From Rhodamnia argentea (Eukaryota; Streptophyta; Magnoliopsida; Myrtales; Myrtaceae), in the NCBI RefSeq assembly GCF_020921035.1, contig NC_063151.1:9052001-9116000 (forward strand): 64,000 nucleotides of DNA. Reading direction: 5' to 3'. The notes beneath the pieces are model-generated. The model was not told the origin of the DNA, did no database searches, and saw only the letters and a program-made list of their open reading frames with translations. The position numbers and the translations under genes were made by a program. Below are positions 1-12,336 of the stretch, one piece after another (position 1 is the first letter of the stretch; each line of letters begins with the position of its first letter).

Positions 1-1092
1 TCTTGATGGCCATCTGGATCAATGGAATACTTGTATTGAAACTTGGTTTGGACCTCATCCTGGCATTTATTCTTTACCATGTGCATATTAATGGCTGGTG
101 TTCACAATGCCGATCTGCATCCACCGTTGTCATACCAATCAGAATGATCAATGATCAACAACGTCTACATGTGGCGTTGGGGCAACTCTTTCCTGATTCG
201 TATACATGTCTATCAAATAATTTGGCACTTCTTAACTTAATCCTGTTCGAACACCAAAACTAATCATCCACAGCAGATTACCATCACAATACGTTCTCGT
301 AAAGCTTTCTGCTATGCATACCTACTAGCTAAGTAAGCACTTCCTATCAAGAAGAAGCACAGCGACAAACTGAACTGCAGAATTCCAAGTCATTCTCACT
401 CACTCAAATTAAAAGACCCTGGAGAAATTCATGGCCATAAAGAAAAGCCAAAATTATGTGAGCCGAAATTATGCTCTTCCATTGCAATCTCAGTTAGAGA
501 TGACTGCACCCTGTTCAATCTTTAGATATTTAGCGACAGTTATAGTTGTGATAACAGAGAGCAACACTAACATGAGCATGATGTCAGTGAGTTGGGTTCG
601 GTCACCATATGAATGCTTTCTGGTTACAATATGATTGGCATCACCTAAAACATCCTTGTCAAGGTCAGTCTTCAGTCCCTCCCCAAAACCCTCAATGACA
701 AATTACAAACCTAGATGCAATGCAATCAATGCACAAAGAGCTCCAGCCATTCATGAATGTCTTAATCACAAGATAGACACGATTACAAGACATGTCTGGC
801 TTAGAAAAAAGGCACAGAAAAAAGTGATGGCAGCTCACTTGCCTGCTTCTCATGCCGTTTTGGGAGCCAAACAAGAGCCTAACCATACATGGGAAAGGTA
901 GAATTTTGCAAAATTGCACAAGCTTAATCTGATTTTTAGGTTATCCTAAGTAATGAGCATCACACAGGATAAGTGGCAGGATCAAATACCAAAGTCACCT
1001 GAATGTGGATGGCAAAACTGAATGGCAAAAACATCTCGACGAGGAAGCATCCTGACATGTTGAACAAACGAATTTCACCACATCCATGTCCC
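1..1092. other. 3' flank of the pseudouridine synthase gene, no gene recognised
   Basis: No open frame here resembles a known protein, and the short frames lack splice-site support. The stretch nearest 1092 is probably the 3' UTR and downstream flank of the pseudouridine synthase gene, which ends with a TAA codon at 1093-1095 on the minus strand. No tRNA, repeat or transposon signature was seen. Confidence 0.5.
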
Positions 1093-2799
1093 TTATTCAC
1101 TGCACTTATTTTCTGTCAATTCTTGCTTATCACCAGCACGTAAATCAGGATAGTTACGATAATTCAAAGAATGCAACCAGAGAGCCACAACTCCTTCCTT
1201 GTGCTCAGTCATGGCTATATGAGAGTATATGTATTTCATTTTAAAGTCTTCTGCCTCTTTCTCATAGGCTTTCATGGATAGCTCTTCATGGCTGTCCTTC
1301 CATTTGTTATTATATGATGTGAAGAAGCACTCGTCCAGGTATAGGCCAACTTCAGGAGCCGTTGGCACGTTGATGTTAATGTCCCTGAGGAAGATAACTA
1401 AAAGCTCAAAAAGGCAAAATAAAACAAAGAAAACTGCACTGCAAAAACACCTCATTCACTGAAGGAGAAACAGTGACTGTACTTACTTCTGCAAAGCATT
1501 CGTAATCAGAGTCTCCGGAGCACAATTCCTCATGATTGCCACCACAAGTCCCATCATTTTCCGTATCTGATGAAGCATGAAACTCTGACCCACGACCTCA
1601 CACTTGACAAATTCAATACCTTCAACAATGACCACATCATTTGCGGTGAAAGAAAGAATGTACCGTCGTGCCGAGGGATCCTCGGCTTTTGTTCTGGTGG
1701 TGAAGTTGTGGAAATTGTGACTTCCCACATAATAGCCCAAAATCCTATTGAACCTCTCCTTCTCCTCCTCCCCAGAACAAAATCCGCTTCCTTTCACTGG
1801 TTTCTCCTCCCCATTTACTATAGTCTCTGCAATTTCGCCATCTAATTTAACCACTGAACCAGTATCTAAATCAGCAGGCGCAGCAGCCGCAGAAACTACA
1901 GTGTCCACCACACTGGAAGTGTCTACCTTGTCAATTACATCGGAATTGGATTTATCGTCAATGCCATTGCTCAATGAATCAACAATACCCTCTTTAACTT
2001 CAATTCCCGTGACTGCACAGCAGTCGTTCGAGGTAATGCCCGACCCAACTTTGGCATCATTGGAGTCAACAGTGACCTCCCCACACCCATTCACCTCACT
2101 GACACATCCCCTTAACTCGAAATTGCGCTTGCCCATGACCCCAACAACCTTCCGCCCTCTCTCTGAACATTCCAAGCACTTAACGAGCTCATTCCCAGAC
2201 CCCAAACTAGCCACCACGCTCTCCCTGTCGCGGTGCGAGCTCGGATCAAGCGCAAACACCGGGACCAAATACACGTACCTGCGCCGGTCGCAGAACTTCT
2301 TGGAATTGAACGACGCCGTCGCCCTCTTGTACCCGAATATCCGAATCTGCGGGGCGAGGTTGGAGTTGAGCCGCTCGACGAGACCGGGCGGGTCGATGTA
2401 GAACCGCCCCGAGACGACCTGGCCCACGGCGCTCACGCCCTTGTCGGTGCGGGCAGAGCGGGCCCAGTCGTAGCGCTTGGGGTTGCCGCGGTCGGCCTCG
2501 GGGACGGCGCCGGAGAGGAAGAGGGCTTCTTCGAGGTCGCCTTCGATGGTTTTGGCTCCTGGGTTCTTCTGCATGCCCTGGTAGCCGACGCCGCAGTACG
2601 CGAAGAAGATGGCGACCTTGCGGCGCTTGTATCTGGGCTTCCTGGTGGCGGCGGCGGCGGCCTCGTCGTCGGAGGTGGTGGTGGTGGTGGATGACATTTT
2701 GGGCTTCTTGGGGTCGGGTCCTTGTTGAGGTGGTGGCGATCGAGGGGCTTCGGTGACAGGATCGAGTGAGGGAGAGTCGAGATTGGTTGAGGGCTCCAT
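1093..2799 (-). CDS. tRNA pseudouridine synthase, TruA/PUS1 type
   Basis: This enzyme isomerises uridine to pseudouridine in tRNA. Coding exons are 1487..2799 and 1093..1384 on the minus strand. The donor GTAAGT (1486-1481) and a CAG acceptor (1387-1385) rejoin the frame as AA|G. The product is 534 aa from the ATG at 2799, or 559 aa from an in-frame ATG at 2874. A basic KRRK patch precedes the TruA fold. The catalytic motif ARTDKGVSA, with its conserved Asp, is intact. The second half carries GSHNFHNFT and LHQIRKMMG, typical of this family, and exon 2 supplies the conserved-looking C-terminus. A low-complexity acidic linker of roughly 110 residues separates the two halves, which I believe also occurs in plant homologues. 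The family call is firm; the location (nucleus, cytosol or organelle) and exact target uridines are not shown. The start codon is uncertain. Confidence 0.9.
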
Positions 2800-2874
2800 T
2801 GGCGGTTCTTTAAGCGAGGGAAAGTTGTAGATGCTGTGGTCTTCGTGACTGATAAACCCTAAGCCCCGAATCAT

Positions 2875-3445
2875 CAACAGGGAACCCGCATTTCAAAACG
2901 ACGTGTCGTTGTGTCCTTGCAGTAGAGTATAGTATGCAGCTTTTGGGAAGAGATTTACGACAGGAATGGAATGAACTATCCGAATGCATCGGAGCTTTAC
3001 TTGCCTTCCCGTTTAGATCCATCAGACTCAAAAACAACTAAGATGGATTTAGGGCACATATATACAAATCCACAATTTACTTTTCATATAAATGTTGCGT
3101 GACATGACGATAGCATTTAAAATCAAAGAAATCTACAAAATTCACAATTAATTTTTCAGATGAATGTTGCGTTAGATCGACTATTGAGCACAGATGCTAT
3201 TCTAGAGTAAAACTGAGACGGTGAATTATCAAAGAGAACTCTCAAGTCTCAACCTATGTTCCAATATGGACCGTAGGAATTCATCTCGCCTTGCCCCCAA
3301 GAATCCAAAGTTCCACAGAACTTGTACACGACATGCGCCATGGATCAGGATGAAATCACATATTTTCCCCAATCGTTACCAAGGGCATTTCTGATTCCAT
3401 CAAGAAAGCTAGAAACTACAACAGTTTTTCTCGGTGGGGTATCAA
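2875..3445. other. Spacer: pseudouridine synthase promoter and PPR 3' flank
   Basis: This gene-free spacer lies upstream of the minus-strand pseudouridine synthase and downstream of the PPR stop codon, so it should hold the promoter of the first and the 3' end of the second. The inverted repeat at 2898-2911 is the only distinct motif noted. Confidence 0.5.
2898..2911. promoter_or_regulatory. Inverted repeat containing an ACGTGTC G-box/ABRE-like core
   Basis: The sequence AACGAC-GT-GTCGTT has 6-bp inverted arms around a 2-bp spacer and includes ACGTGTC at 2901-2907, an ABRE/G-box-like core bound by bZIP factors in plants. It sits about 100 bp upstream of the favoured ATG of the minus-strand pseudouridine synthase. 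Function is inferred from motif and position only. Confidence 0.3.
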
Positions 3446-5609
3446 TCATGCGAAGCACATCTCCCCCGTCATCTCCTCATCGTCTGAACTCGAAACAATC
3501 GAATTTAATGAATCAGGGGCTGGTTGGTAACCCTCATCCTTCATTTGCTTGCTTAAAATCCTCAATTCCGAGCGTATTTCCTGTATCTGCGGGTGCATTT
3601 GGTCACCGACGACAAACACATGAACCCCACTCTTGAGCTCGATCCAGCTACATCCAGGCTCTTTACATACCCCCTGAGCTTTCATCAGCCTCCTGACCCG
3701 TTCCACATCGTCCCTCTTGCCCAAGGCGGTATAGATGCTAGACAGCAACACGTAGGCAGATGACTCGGGCGATCCTAACTCCATTAGCTTCTCTCCAGCG
3801 TACGCTCCCAACTCGTAGTTATGGTGGTTCCGACAGGCACCTAGTAGTATCCGCCATAAACATAAACCGTGATCGACAGTTGTCGATTCGATGAAGTCTC
3901 TGGCTTCATTGAGCTTCCCGGCACGGCTCAAGACATCAACCATGCAAGCATAGTGCTCTACTCTTGGCTCTATGCCAAATTCATCGGACATCATCTTGTA
4001 GTAAGCCCAACCTCTATCTACTAATCCCATATGGCTACAGGCAGAGAGAACGTTCACAAAGGTTACATAATCTGGCTTTACAGATTCCATCCTCATTTCC
4101 TCAAAGAGTTCAAGGGCTGCGCTGCCAAAGCCATTTTGAGAAAGCCCTGAAATCATTGCGTTCCATGACAATACATCCCGGGAAGGCATCCTCCTAAAAA
4201 CAAGGTTCCCGTCTTCAAGGCTTCCGCACTTTGCATACATACTTGACAGAGCACTTCCAATAGGCACTTTGAGACCCAAACCATGCTTAATGATTCCGGC
4301 ATGGATTTGCTTGCCTTGCTCCAAAGCAGCAAGGCTTGCACAAGCTTTTAAAACACTAGCCATGGTTAGCTCATTGGCAGCGACCCCTTCCCCCTGCATT
4401 CTACAATATAAACTCAAAGCACTTTCGTTTTCCCCATTTTGTACATACCCTCCAATCATGGACGTCCACAGAACAACATCGGGCTCTAGGAGATAATCAA
4501 ATCCATTCCTAGCATCCCCAATGCTGCCGCATTTTGCGTACATGTCAACCAAAGCTGTCATGATATATATCTGCTTCTCGAATCCAAGTTTTACACAATA
4601 GCAATGGGCCTGTCTTCCTTCTTTGACAGCACCAATGTCACTACAAGCATTGATAACCCCGACAAGAGTAAATTCGCTTAGAGCCAACCCCAGAAAAATG
4701 CATGCTAGAAAATAACTTCAAGGCTTTGTGAGATTCACCACCTTGTGCATAACCAGTAATCATTGCGGACCACGTGATCGAATTCTTAGCACTAGAAAAT
4801 TCAAATGCCTGAAGTGCATCCTCTAAGCCACCACATTTTCCATACATCGTCACAAGAGCGTTCCAAACAGATGCAAACGACAGCAACCCCATCTTCGCAG
4901 CAAGACAATGAACTTGCTTACCACAGTCAACAGATTCAGGAGCTGTCAACGCACTAAGAACACTGGTGAAAACAAACTCGTTTTGATCTTCCCCTTCCTC
5001 ACGCATCAACAGAAAGAGCCTAACAGCCTCGGAAGCCATACGCAGAGAGGCATACCCAGAAACCATCGTGGCCCAAGAAACCGAGTTCCTCTCGTGCATT
5101 CTATCAAACACCTTGCGCGCATCGACCACAAGCCCCGCTTTGCAATATACATTTAGCAGAGAACTCCCGACAAAAACATCGCCAAAGCTCGCGGTCTTAA
5201 TCGCCAACGCATGTGCCTGCTTGCCACCTGAAACATCGACAACATTCGAAGCGGCGGTGAAAACGCCGGCGAAGGTGTGGGCGTTGGGCAAGATATTTTC
5301 TTCTCGCATGCGTAGCAACAGCCCCATCACAAGGAACGAGCCACTGGGTCCCTTTTGAGAGTACCCATTGATGAGACAGTTCCACGAGACGACGTCCCTG
5401 TCGACTATGCTATCGAAAATGAGCTCGGCTTTGTCCAACCGATCGCACTTGGCGTAGAAGTTGATCAGGCCATTAGTGAGGTAAGTGGCGGTGGACGCGC
5501 CGGCTCTGATGAGCTGGGCGTGGAGTGATTTGCCACTCCGGAGGTCCTTCTGCTGGGTGCACTTGACGAGCGAGTTGAAGATGGAGCGATACTGAGAGGG
5601 AAGACTCAT
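3446..5609 (-). pseudogene. E/E+-class pentatricopeptide repeat protein, frameshifted
   Basis: This intronless PLS-type PPR gene probably encodes an organelle RNA-binding factor. The first frame runs from the ATG at 5609 to the break. It carries alternating P/L/S repeats with recurring phrases such as DVVSWNCLINGYSQ and GKQVHCLAAK. The second frame (about 4687 to 3446) continues the repeats and ends in an E domain (GCSWIELKSGVHVFVVGDQ) with an E+-like tail and no DYW domain. The two frames join inside one repeat at about 4685-4691 (CCCC on the plus strand). One extra base there explains the break, and the protein is otherwise continuous at about 720 aa. It resembles Arabidopsis At2g33680 in order and length, from memory. 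It may be a recent pseudogene or a homopolymer sequencing error; there is no other disabling change. Confidence 0.85.
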
Positions 5610-5642
5610 CAAATTCACTCCTTGTCGGGTGTCTGAGTACAA

Positions 5643-7541
5643 CGCGACGACACGTTGGTCGAGAGATCATGATTCATGTGCGTGCAACAAAGAGTCAAAA
5701 TTTGAAAACTACAAGCTCGCATGAGAGCTCGAAATGAGCGTCACTGGTGGTGGAAATCAAGAACACGGCGCGAGGAAGAAGACGGGAGCGTCCATGGACT
5801 TGGGCCGAACAGGATTGTCTAATCATTCGGTCATCCTTGGACCGGCCCATTAGATGTTCGGTCTTGTAATGTCCGGTCCAGGCTTGTGATGAACGTTATC
5901 AATGCTCCAAGTGCAATCTATCGAGAGTCCCATGAGATTTTTCAAGATCCTGCCAACTATTCTAAAACATTAAGCGAATAAGCGGTTAGATAAATATATA
6001 ATTTAATATGTATCTATTTTAATAAATATTTTTAAAGCTTTGAACTCACGTGCCTAAATAAACCTGTTAAAATGGACCATAAACTCTTTTGTCATTTCTT
6101 ATCTCATATTTAAAAGACTTGATTGTTACGGAGGTTTTTTATATCTAGTAAATATATCATAAATGAATTTAAAATGATAAGGATCAAAAAAATATGAGTG
6201 TTAAATGGGTTTGCAGCTTAGACCTAATCCATCTCTATGGCTGATTTTCATTCTCTTTTGCCCTTGCTCACACCGTACCTTCGCTTTAGTTTGGGTATGA
6301 GTTTTTTTAGATTGGATTAAATATAAAAGTATTTTAACAATATGAGTCGGGTTGGAAATGTGTTACTAGATTTATATTGCATGATAATGAATCAAAACGG
6401 ATTAAACGAGTCACTTTGAGTTGGACTATTTTCGACTCGACCCGACGTACCAATTTGATAGATTTAGGCCTAAGGTTTGCTTCGCGAGTAATACGATCAT
6501 TGTTACGTCATAAGTCAAAGTTTCATTATTTTTATTAAATTAACCGAAAAAGCATGCATGTGAGTTCGTGCAAGGAAGACTCGCAAGTAGCCGGACCTCT
6601 TGCAATCATGATATTGGACTGAACATGTGGAGCTCTTTTGTCGTAGGAGCTTCCAAAGCTTGTATGAGCATCATGTAATCGTGGCGTCACTTGCGTGGCG
6701 CTTCGATTCATATTTTTATTTTTATATCATTTAGTATTTAAATTTGAAACATGTGATTTTTTTTTTTTTCATTTGGGGTAGTGGGTTCTTCATTCCTTCC
6801 CTAACGAATGAACGGAAAAGGGTCTCTCGATTGGGCACTAAGGTTTGAGTTTGGCAACTGCTTAATAGATTCAACTTGATACCAAAAGTGTATTTCATAA
6901 ATTATGCTCGTGTTTATAGTAATTTTCTTGCAATTGAAACTTATTTCAGCTATAAAAAAAAATTATGCAATTCAGCTTTCAAAATCAACCGAATATGGTA
7001 AGTTGAAAGCGAATCGTCCTTCCCGATCTCCTATAACTCTATTCGATTCTTTGTATACATTTTTGTTGCCATCGTCCTGTGCCAAAACTGTTCCGTAACC
7101 AAACTTAACTTCAATTAATCTACGGATGAAGCTTTTCGTTTTTCGTTATACATACGCGTGCCCGACTAATTTTTCTAGGCTTGTTAGGAACCGTCAATGT
7201 CAAATGGTTTCCTTTTCACACGTTGATCGCAGAAGGCACGGGACAATCGGTAAAGTAAGAATTATAGATTCTTTTAACTAGCTATATGATAAGTTTCAGA
7301 TACCCGAAAAGCACTCGTTAATAAATTTGTCTTTCACGAAGGACATGGCCTCCAGCAGAGAACAAAGTCAATATGCTGCCTTCCGGGGACGTGCCGATGT
7401 TGTATTCCTTCTGACGAATGCATACCCGCAATGATTAATGTTTGAATGGATAAGCTTCAAAATTCAATTAATGTGCAAGTGTTGGAAGGGGGTAGATCCA
7501 AATGCAATTAATGGGCCAGAGTCAATTCATTGGGCAACTAA
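5643..7541. other. AT-rich intergenic DNA upstream of the PPR gene
   Basis: The first few hundred bases are the 5' flank of the minus-strand PPR gene. The rest is AT-rich with no credible coding frame. The stretch at about 6290-6480 looks like a worn repeat but has no clear terminal repeats. Confidence 0.4.
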
Positions 7542-7550
7542 TATATTTTG
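7542..7550. repeat. Left 9-bp target site duplication of the Mutator-like element
   Basis: TATATTTTG directly precedes the left terminal repeat and is repeated exactly at 8482-8490 after the right terminal repeat. A 9-bp duplication is the hallmark of Mutator-superfamily insertion. Confidence 0.85.
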
Positions 7551-8481
7551 GGGGAAATTTTGAAAAAAGGGTCCGAAGTGCCTTCATTTTCTCAAATAAG
7601 AGCTTAAAGTTAATTTCGTTTCAAAGAAGGGGCTGAAGTGCCCTCATTATCTCAAATAAGGACTTGAAGTGGTTATTATTTCAAATAATGGCATGAAGTG
7701 ATGATATAGTCTCAAAAATAAGCTTGAGCTCACCTATTGGTGAGCCATTTCCGTAATTTAATACTTTTTTATTTTATTTTTTCCCTTTTTCTATTTCCAA
7801 AAATTTTAAAAAAATTAAAAGTAAAAAAAAAGAAAGAAAGCTAGGTGGGAGGGTAGCCCTCCCGCCTGTGGCTGCTGCCCCAGCGCCGGTGGGGTGATGA
7901 CAATGGTCGTTAGGGTCTCCGGTGCCTCGGTGAGGGCTGGCTAGCCCTCTCCCGGATTAGGACGATGGTCTTGCCGGTCCGCCGTTGCTGCCTGTTTGGA
8001 GGGCCGCGCTTTCCTCGAACCGGCCGGCCCCCCCGGACTTGGGAGAGGGTCGTAGCCCTCGTCTTTGGTCGGGGGGGTCGTCGGCCCTTGCAGAGGCGTC
8101 GGTGACCCGGTCGACCATCGGCGCAGCCCCACCGATAGGGGGGCGGTAGGCAAGCACAAGCGAGAGGCGGCTCCTCCCGTCTGGAGAGCTGCCTTTTTTT
8201 ATTTTTTATTTTTACTTTGAGATTTTTATTTTTATTTTTAATTTAACTTAATTAAAAATTAGGTTAAAATTATAAATTGACAAAAAAGCCCTTGATCGAT
8301 CGGAGTATTTGGTTAGTTGGCCGGCCAACGAGATCAGGTCCTTATTTGAAACGATCATGACCACTTTAGGCTCTTATTTAATATAATGAGGACACTTCAG
8401 ACCCTTCTTTGAAACAAAATCAATTTCAGGTTTTTATTTGAGAAATTAAGAGCATTTGGGGCCCTTAAATGAAAATTTCCC
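7551..8481. mobile_element. Non-autonomous Mutator-like element (MULE) with GC-rich core
   Basis: The element is 931 bp and flanked by an exact 9-bp duplication. Its ends, GGGGAAATTTTGA on the left and the complement of TGAAAATTTCCC on the right, begin long imperfect terminal inverted repeats of about 150-190 bp (7551 to about 7720; about 8290 to 8481). Each arm contains sub-repeats such as CTCAAATAAG. The centre (about 7845-8195) is strikingly GC-rich and lies between AT-rich stretches. No transposase frame is present. Two overlapping minus-strand frames in the core look low-complexity and are not accepted as genes. A captured host-gene segment (Pack-MULE) is possible but the source was not recognised. 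Confidence 0.85.
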
Positions 8482-8490
8482 TATATTTTG
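8482..8490. repeat. Right 9-bp target site duplication of the Mutator-like element
   Basis: TATATTTTG here is identical to 7542-7550 and closes the Mutator-like insertion. Confidence 0.85.
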
Positions 8491-8872
8491 CAATGTACTC
8501 TTAATCTCTTAATATGTGTGATTGCTATCTTAAAAATGAACTTACTTTGATGAAATGAGTTTAACAAGCATTTCGGGACGCTCGTTAACACGGTATCATT
8601 ATTTCTTTATGCAAAATACGAACTTCTTTCATATTATTGCTTACAAACAGTGCACAATGTTGTTAAAAAAAGAGATTCTCTCTTTTTATAAGAACACTTT
8701 GGGGCGAGCATTGCAGTGGGGACGAGGGCGACGTGTCGAGCGACAAGAAGGAAACACTTGATCGCTCTCTGCATGAACAGGATCGAGGCAAAGGAGGATT
8801 TGCAAAAAAAGTAATGAAAATCCGCGGAAATTTAATGTTCCTCTTGTTTTTCATAGGGAAAGTGTTATATAT

Positions 8873-9378
8873 CTAGAGGTGAGCATGATTTCAGAATAGA
8901 GCCTAGAACATGGAATCTAGAACTGGATTGATAGGTTTTAGGTTCCAAAAATAAATAAACTTGTTCCGGCGGATAGAACTTGGAACCTTTAATAAGTTTT
9001 TGTGCTTTTATTGATAATATGTCTTTGGTGAATCTACGGTATTCCATAGCATCTAATGATGAGTATGTAGATTGAGCTTCCATTTCCGGTGATGTTTATG
9101 AATGAGACTCTTACTTTGTTAATGTTTTATATTTATTCATGTGTCTAAACATGAGTTGTGGTAAATGAATTATAGCAACAAACGATGATCATTAAAAGTG
9201 ATGATTCACTGCAATAATCTAATTAATAATACGGGTTAAACCTAGATAGACCTTGAGACCTGTGATAGGGTATGTTTCAAGTTCTAAGATATGTAAGGTA
9301 TGTTCTAGGTTTCAAAAAATGAGGAAACAGGTTCCAGGTGGAATCTATACAGAGCCTAAAATCGCTCATCTTTAAGTA
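8873..9378. repeat. Degenerate inverted-repeat element, hAT-like MITE candidate
   Basis: The left end reads GAGGTGAGCATGATTT and the right end is roughly the complement, ending AAAATCGCTCATCTTT. Both ends are followed inward by worn GGTTCC/GGAACC motifs. No clean target duplication was found. The ends and the motif resemble those of the element at 46829-47575. The superfamily is a guess. Confidence 0.4.
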
Positions 9379-10779
9379 CATTCATATGTACACGTCATTA
9401 TTTGATAAATTGATTTATCAATATCGACAATGAATTTATTGTTTTAATGGATGAGACCCAATGCCCCGGTTCACCAGGTTCTACCACTACGGGGCCCAAT
9501 CATAGTCAAAAGAAGAGTTTGATCATAGGGAAAATTTAAAATATTTAATATATATTCGACACATCAGATAACGAACAAATCTTTATATGGATCTTCTTTG
9601 AATCTCTACCATTTTTCTTTGACTGTCCGGATATCTAGAAGCACTTGGACTTTGGTAGGGTTTTTAGTACCATAGAAGACCCTTGTATCAGACTGATATG
9701 TGTGTGTGTGTGTGTGTCATTTATTTATTTTAGCTCAAAAGGAAAAGGAGGCATCTAATCCATATTGGCAATGATGAAGGCACTGAGAAAATGAGAACGT
9801 GAAGAAATCTTTCCGCTCATAATTAAGCCACTGAACACAATCTTTTCTTATAGCATTTTCTACAAAAGTGAATGCGTGAAAAGGCACCGGTCATCTGATT
9901 GCAAGTAAGCCATTGTACAGGGACTGCTGACTCTGCCATCTGAGATGGTATGTTTGAGATTCATAGTGTGTTCTTGTTCGCATAAATAACATCTGCGAAA
10001 GCTAGAAAGGAGAAAAAGAGTCAACTAGGGTTGGGATATTACAGGAGAAGTGAATTTGAACGGCAAACTCTAGCGTTGGTGTAGTCGTTTAGAGATACAA
10101 AATTTCCTACTCATGGAATTGGATGCTTTTTATTCAAATGTCACCGACTACGTGTAAGCTGTTACATTTAGGATGATATTTGCTTCGTGTTCTAAGGATT
10201 TTCACGTAACCGAGCCTCTATGCTCATGCCCCTGAACTATTAAAACGAAAAACACTCGAATGGAATTTTCATAGTGTGAATGATTCTTTGAACCTCACAA
10301 AGAAAATTACCATTGCTAATAAACCATCCAATTTGATCCTCTCCTTTTCCTTGGCATAAGTAACCTTATCTCTTCTAGACAAATTTCGGGTCCAGCCATT
10401 ATCCCACTAATCGCATGGATCGGACAAGCTATCAGCTAAAATCCGAGTAAGTTATCCTTTACGTAAATTTATTTACGTACTCGATGATGTGGGAAATCAA
10501 ACATGTGATGTGCGCTTAATGTACACACCTCTACGTTCCTCAACCACTGCCGGTCAGGTTACAATTTGTGAATGTGTTGATAACCACACTAACACTCAAC
10601 ACCTTATTTATAGGACCTAGCATTACCTCTTATTGAAATTGTGAAACACTATGACCGTGTTTGGTTAATTTTTTAAATGTATTTTGGGCCTCTAAAGTTT
10701 CTTGAGTAAAAGCTACCGCATTTGGTATAAATGAATTGGACCACTTTAGGTGAAAGCCAGCATTTGCCTAAAGCTCAAG
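9379..10779. other. Gene-free DNA with a TG microsatellite
   Basis: No coding frame or structured element was recognised. A TG dinucleotide run lies at about 9699-9717. Confidence 0.4.
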
Positions 10780-11090
10780 GCAATACCTAATTTTTAATTT
10801 GTTCAGTTTGATCCCTGAACTTTAGCCTAAAATGCATTGTCGATCCCAATTTTTAATTTGTTCAATGTAGTCTTTAGACTCTTGATGTATGTTCAATTTA
10901 GTCTTTCATCTATGTAAAAATATCCAATGTTGTACGGATTGGGCATTTTCATATAGTTCGGGGATTAGATTGAACATGTATCAAAAAGTTCGGGGATCAC
11001 GTTGAACAAATTAAAAATCCGGGGATGACATTACATACTGGGTTAAAGTTCAAAGACCATATTAAATTAATTAAGATTTTAAGGCACACT
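10780..11090. repeat. Inverted-repeat element (MITE-like)
   Basis: Two arms of about 70 bp face each other (about 10808-10880 and 10997-11070). They share TTTTTAATTTGTTCAA and GAACTTTA segments in opposite orientation. No transposase or clear target duplication is visible. It is probably a small non-autonomous DNA transposon. Confidence 0.5.
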
Positions 11091-12336
11091 TTGCATATTG
11101 AGTCAAAATTGAGGGACCGTTTATGTTGTTTTTCCTTGTATATATGCTCGTCACTTCGCACGAGACTAACAATGGAAGATAGAGAGAGAAACTGTGTTCT
11201 TTTTTGGTACTTTATGTCATGAGGGCTTGGCAAAGGGTTCCCAACAGAGTTCGTTGGCATTCTGTTCACCTCCGACCGGTCTTCATCTCGAAACTCCTCC
11301 CAACAAGTGAAACAAAACGAGGGGGAAAGAAGAAAGATTCTTCATCAAGTCTCTCTTGTGATCTCTTGGAGGTGGGCATGGTGCCAACTGGGCTCTGTTA
11401 GGCTCTCTCTGTGAAACCCTTCATGAATCATTTCTCCATGTTATTACATCAGCTGACCTTCTTCGAGCTTTTTGATAGAGTGGGAAACGAGGTAAACACC
11501 ACCCAACCCCCTCTCCCTCTCCCTCTCTCTCTCTCTCTCTAGATTTGCAGAAATATCTCTTCGTGTGGCCACTAATTTCTGGTTTCTTGGTTCCTTTGAA
11601 GAGGAGATGACAGACACGATATTCATAACTCCATTGGTCTACGCGTTCGATCTTCTCTTCTCCTCATTTTTTGCTGTTTTGCAGGGCTTAAATGAAGCTG
11701 TTGACACGTCTCGTGCATGGGGTGACTGGAAAGAAGAAGAAGAAGAAGAAGAAGAAGAAGAAGAAGATGAATTCATAAAGTGATGACAGTCGATCCTTCG
11801 ATCTGTCCACTGGAAATCCTAGTTCGTCCTGCCCCATTTCTTCGCTGTTCCTGGAAAACTAGAGTTAAAATCCCCGGCTTCTTTCCCAGCAAAAGAAGGA
11901 AAAAAAAAATGTGGATCACATCTTCTAAGTTCTTACCTAGGGTTATCTCATTTTTTTTTTCTGAATTTTTTAGCATAATAAAGTTAAAAAATAAAAATAA
12001 AAATTCGAGGGGTTCGCAAGCTAAAGAGTGGAAAATAAAAAGTGACAAGACTCAGTAATTACATTTATTGGACTGACGTAATTCGACTGTATTGATTACC
12101 ATGTTTGCCACGTAGCTACTAGGTGGACCATGATTATGTCACGGTGGGGAGAAAAAAAAAGAGTGGTGGGTTCATAAAGAGCCGGGCCTCATGCATGTAA
12201 GTGCACAAATTTCACCATCATTTTCCATTAATTATTCGTTGATTCCGGATCCTCCTCTTTCTTAAATGCGTATAATAATAATGGTCATAATCCTAAATTC
12301 TTCGACATGTTTTATATTATAATAATACCATGAAAG
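11091..12336. other. Gene-free DNA with CT and GAA microsatellites
   Basis: A CT run lies at about 11523-11540 and a GAA run at about 11731-11768. A translated frame through the GAA run gives polyglutamate and is not accepted as a gene. Nothing else was recognised. Confidence 0.4.

Noticed and set aside
1748-2694. Plus-strand open frames of 217 and 153 aa
   Set aside because: They lie antisense to the pseudouridine synthase exon and are by-products of its codon composition; the longer one reads as S/T/P-rich, the other as G-rich with no domain.
7941-8159. Two overlapping minus-strand frames in the GC-rich core
   Set aside because: They are P/G/R-rich and low in complexity, sit inside the Mutator-like element, overlap each other and match no family I know.
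11565-11783. Plus-strand frame with a polyglutamate tail
   Set aside because: The tail is a translated GAA microsatellite, and the rest has no recognisable domain or splice context.
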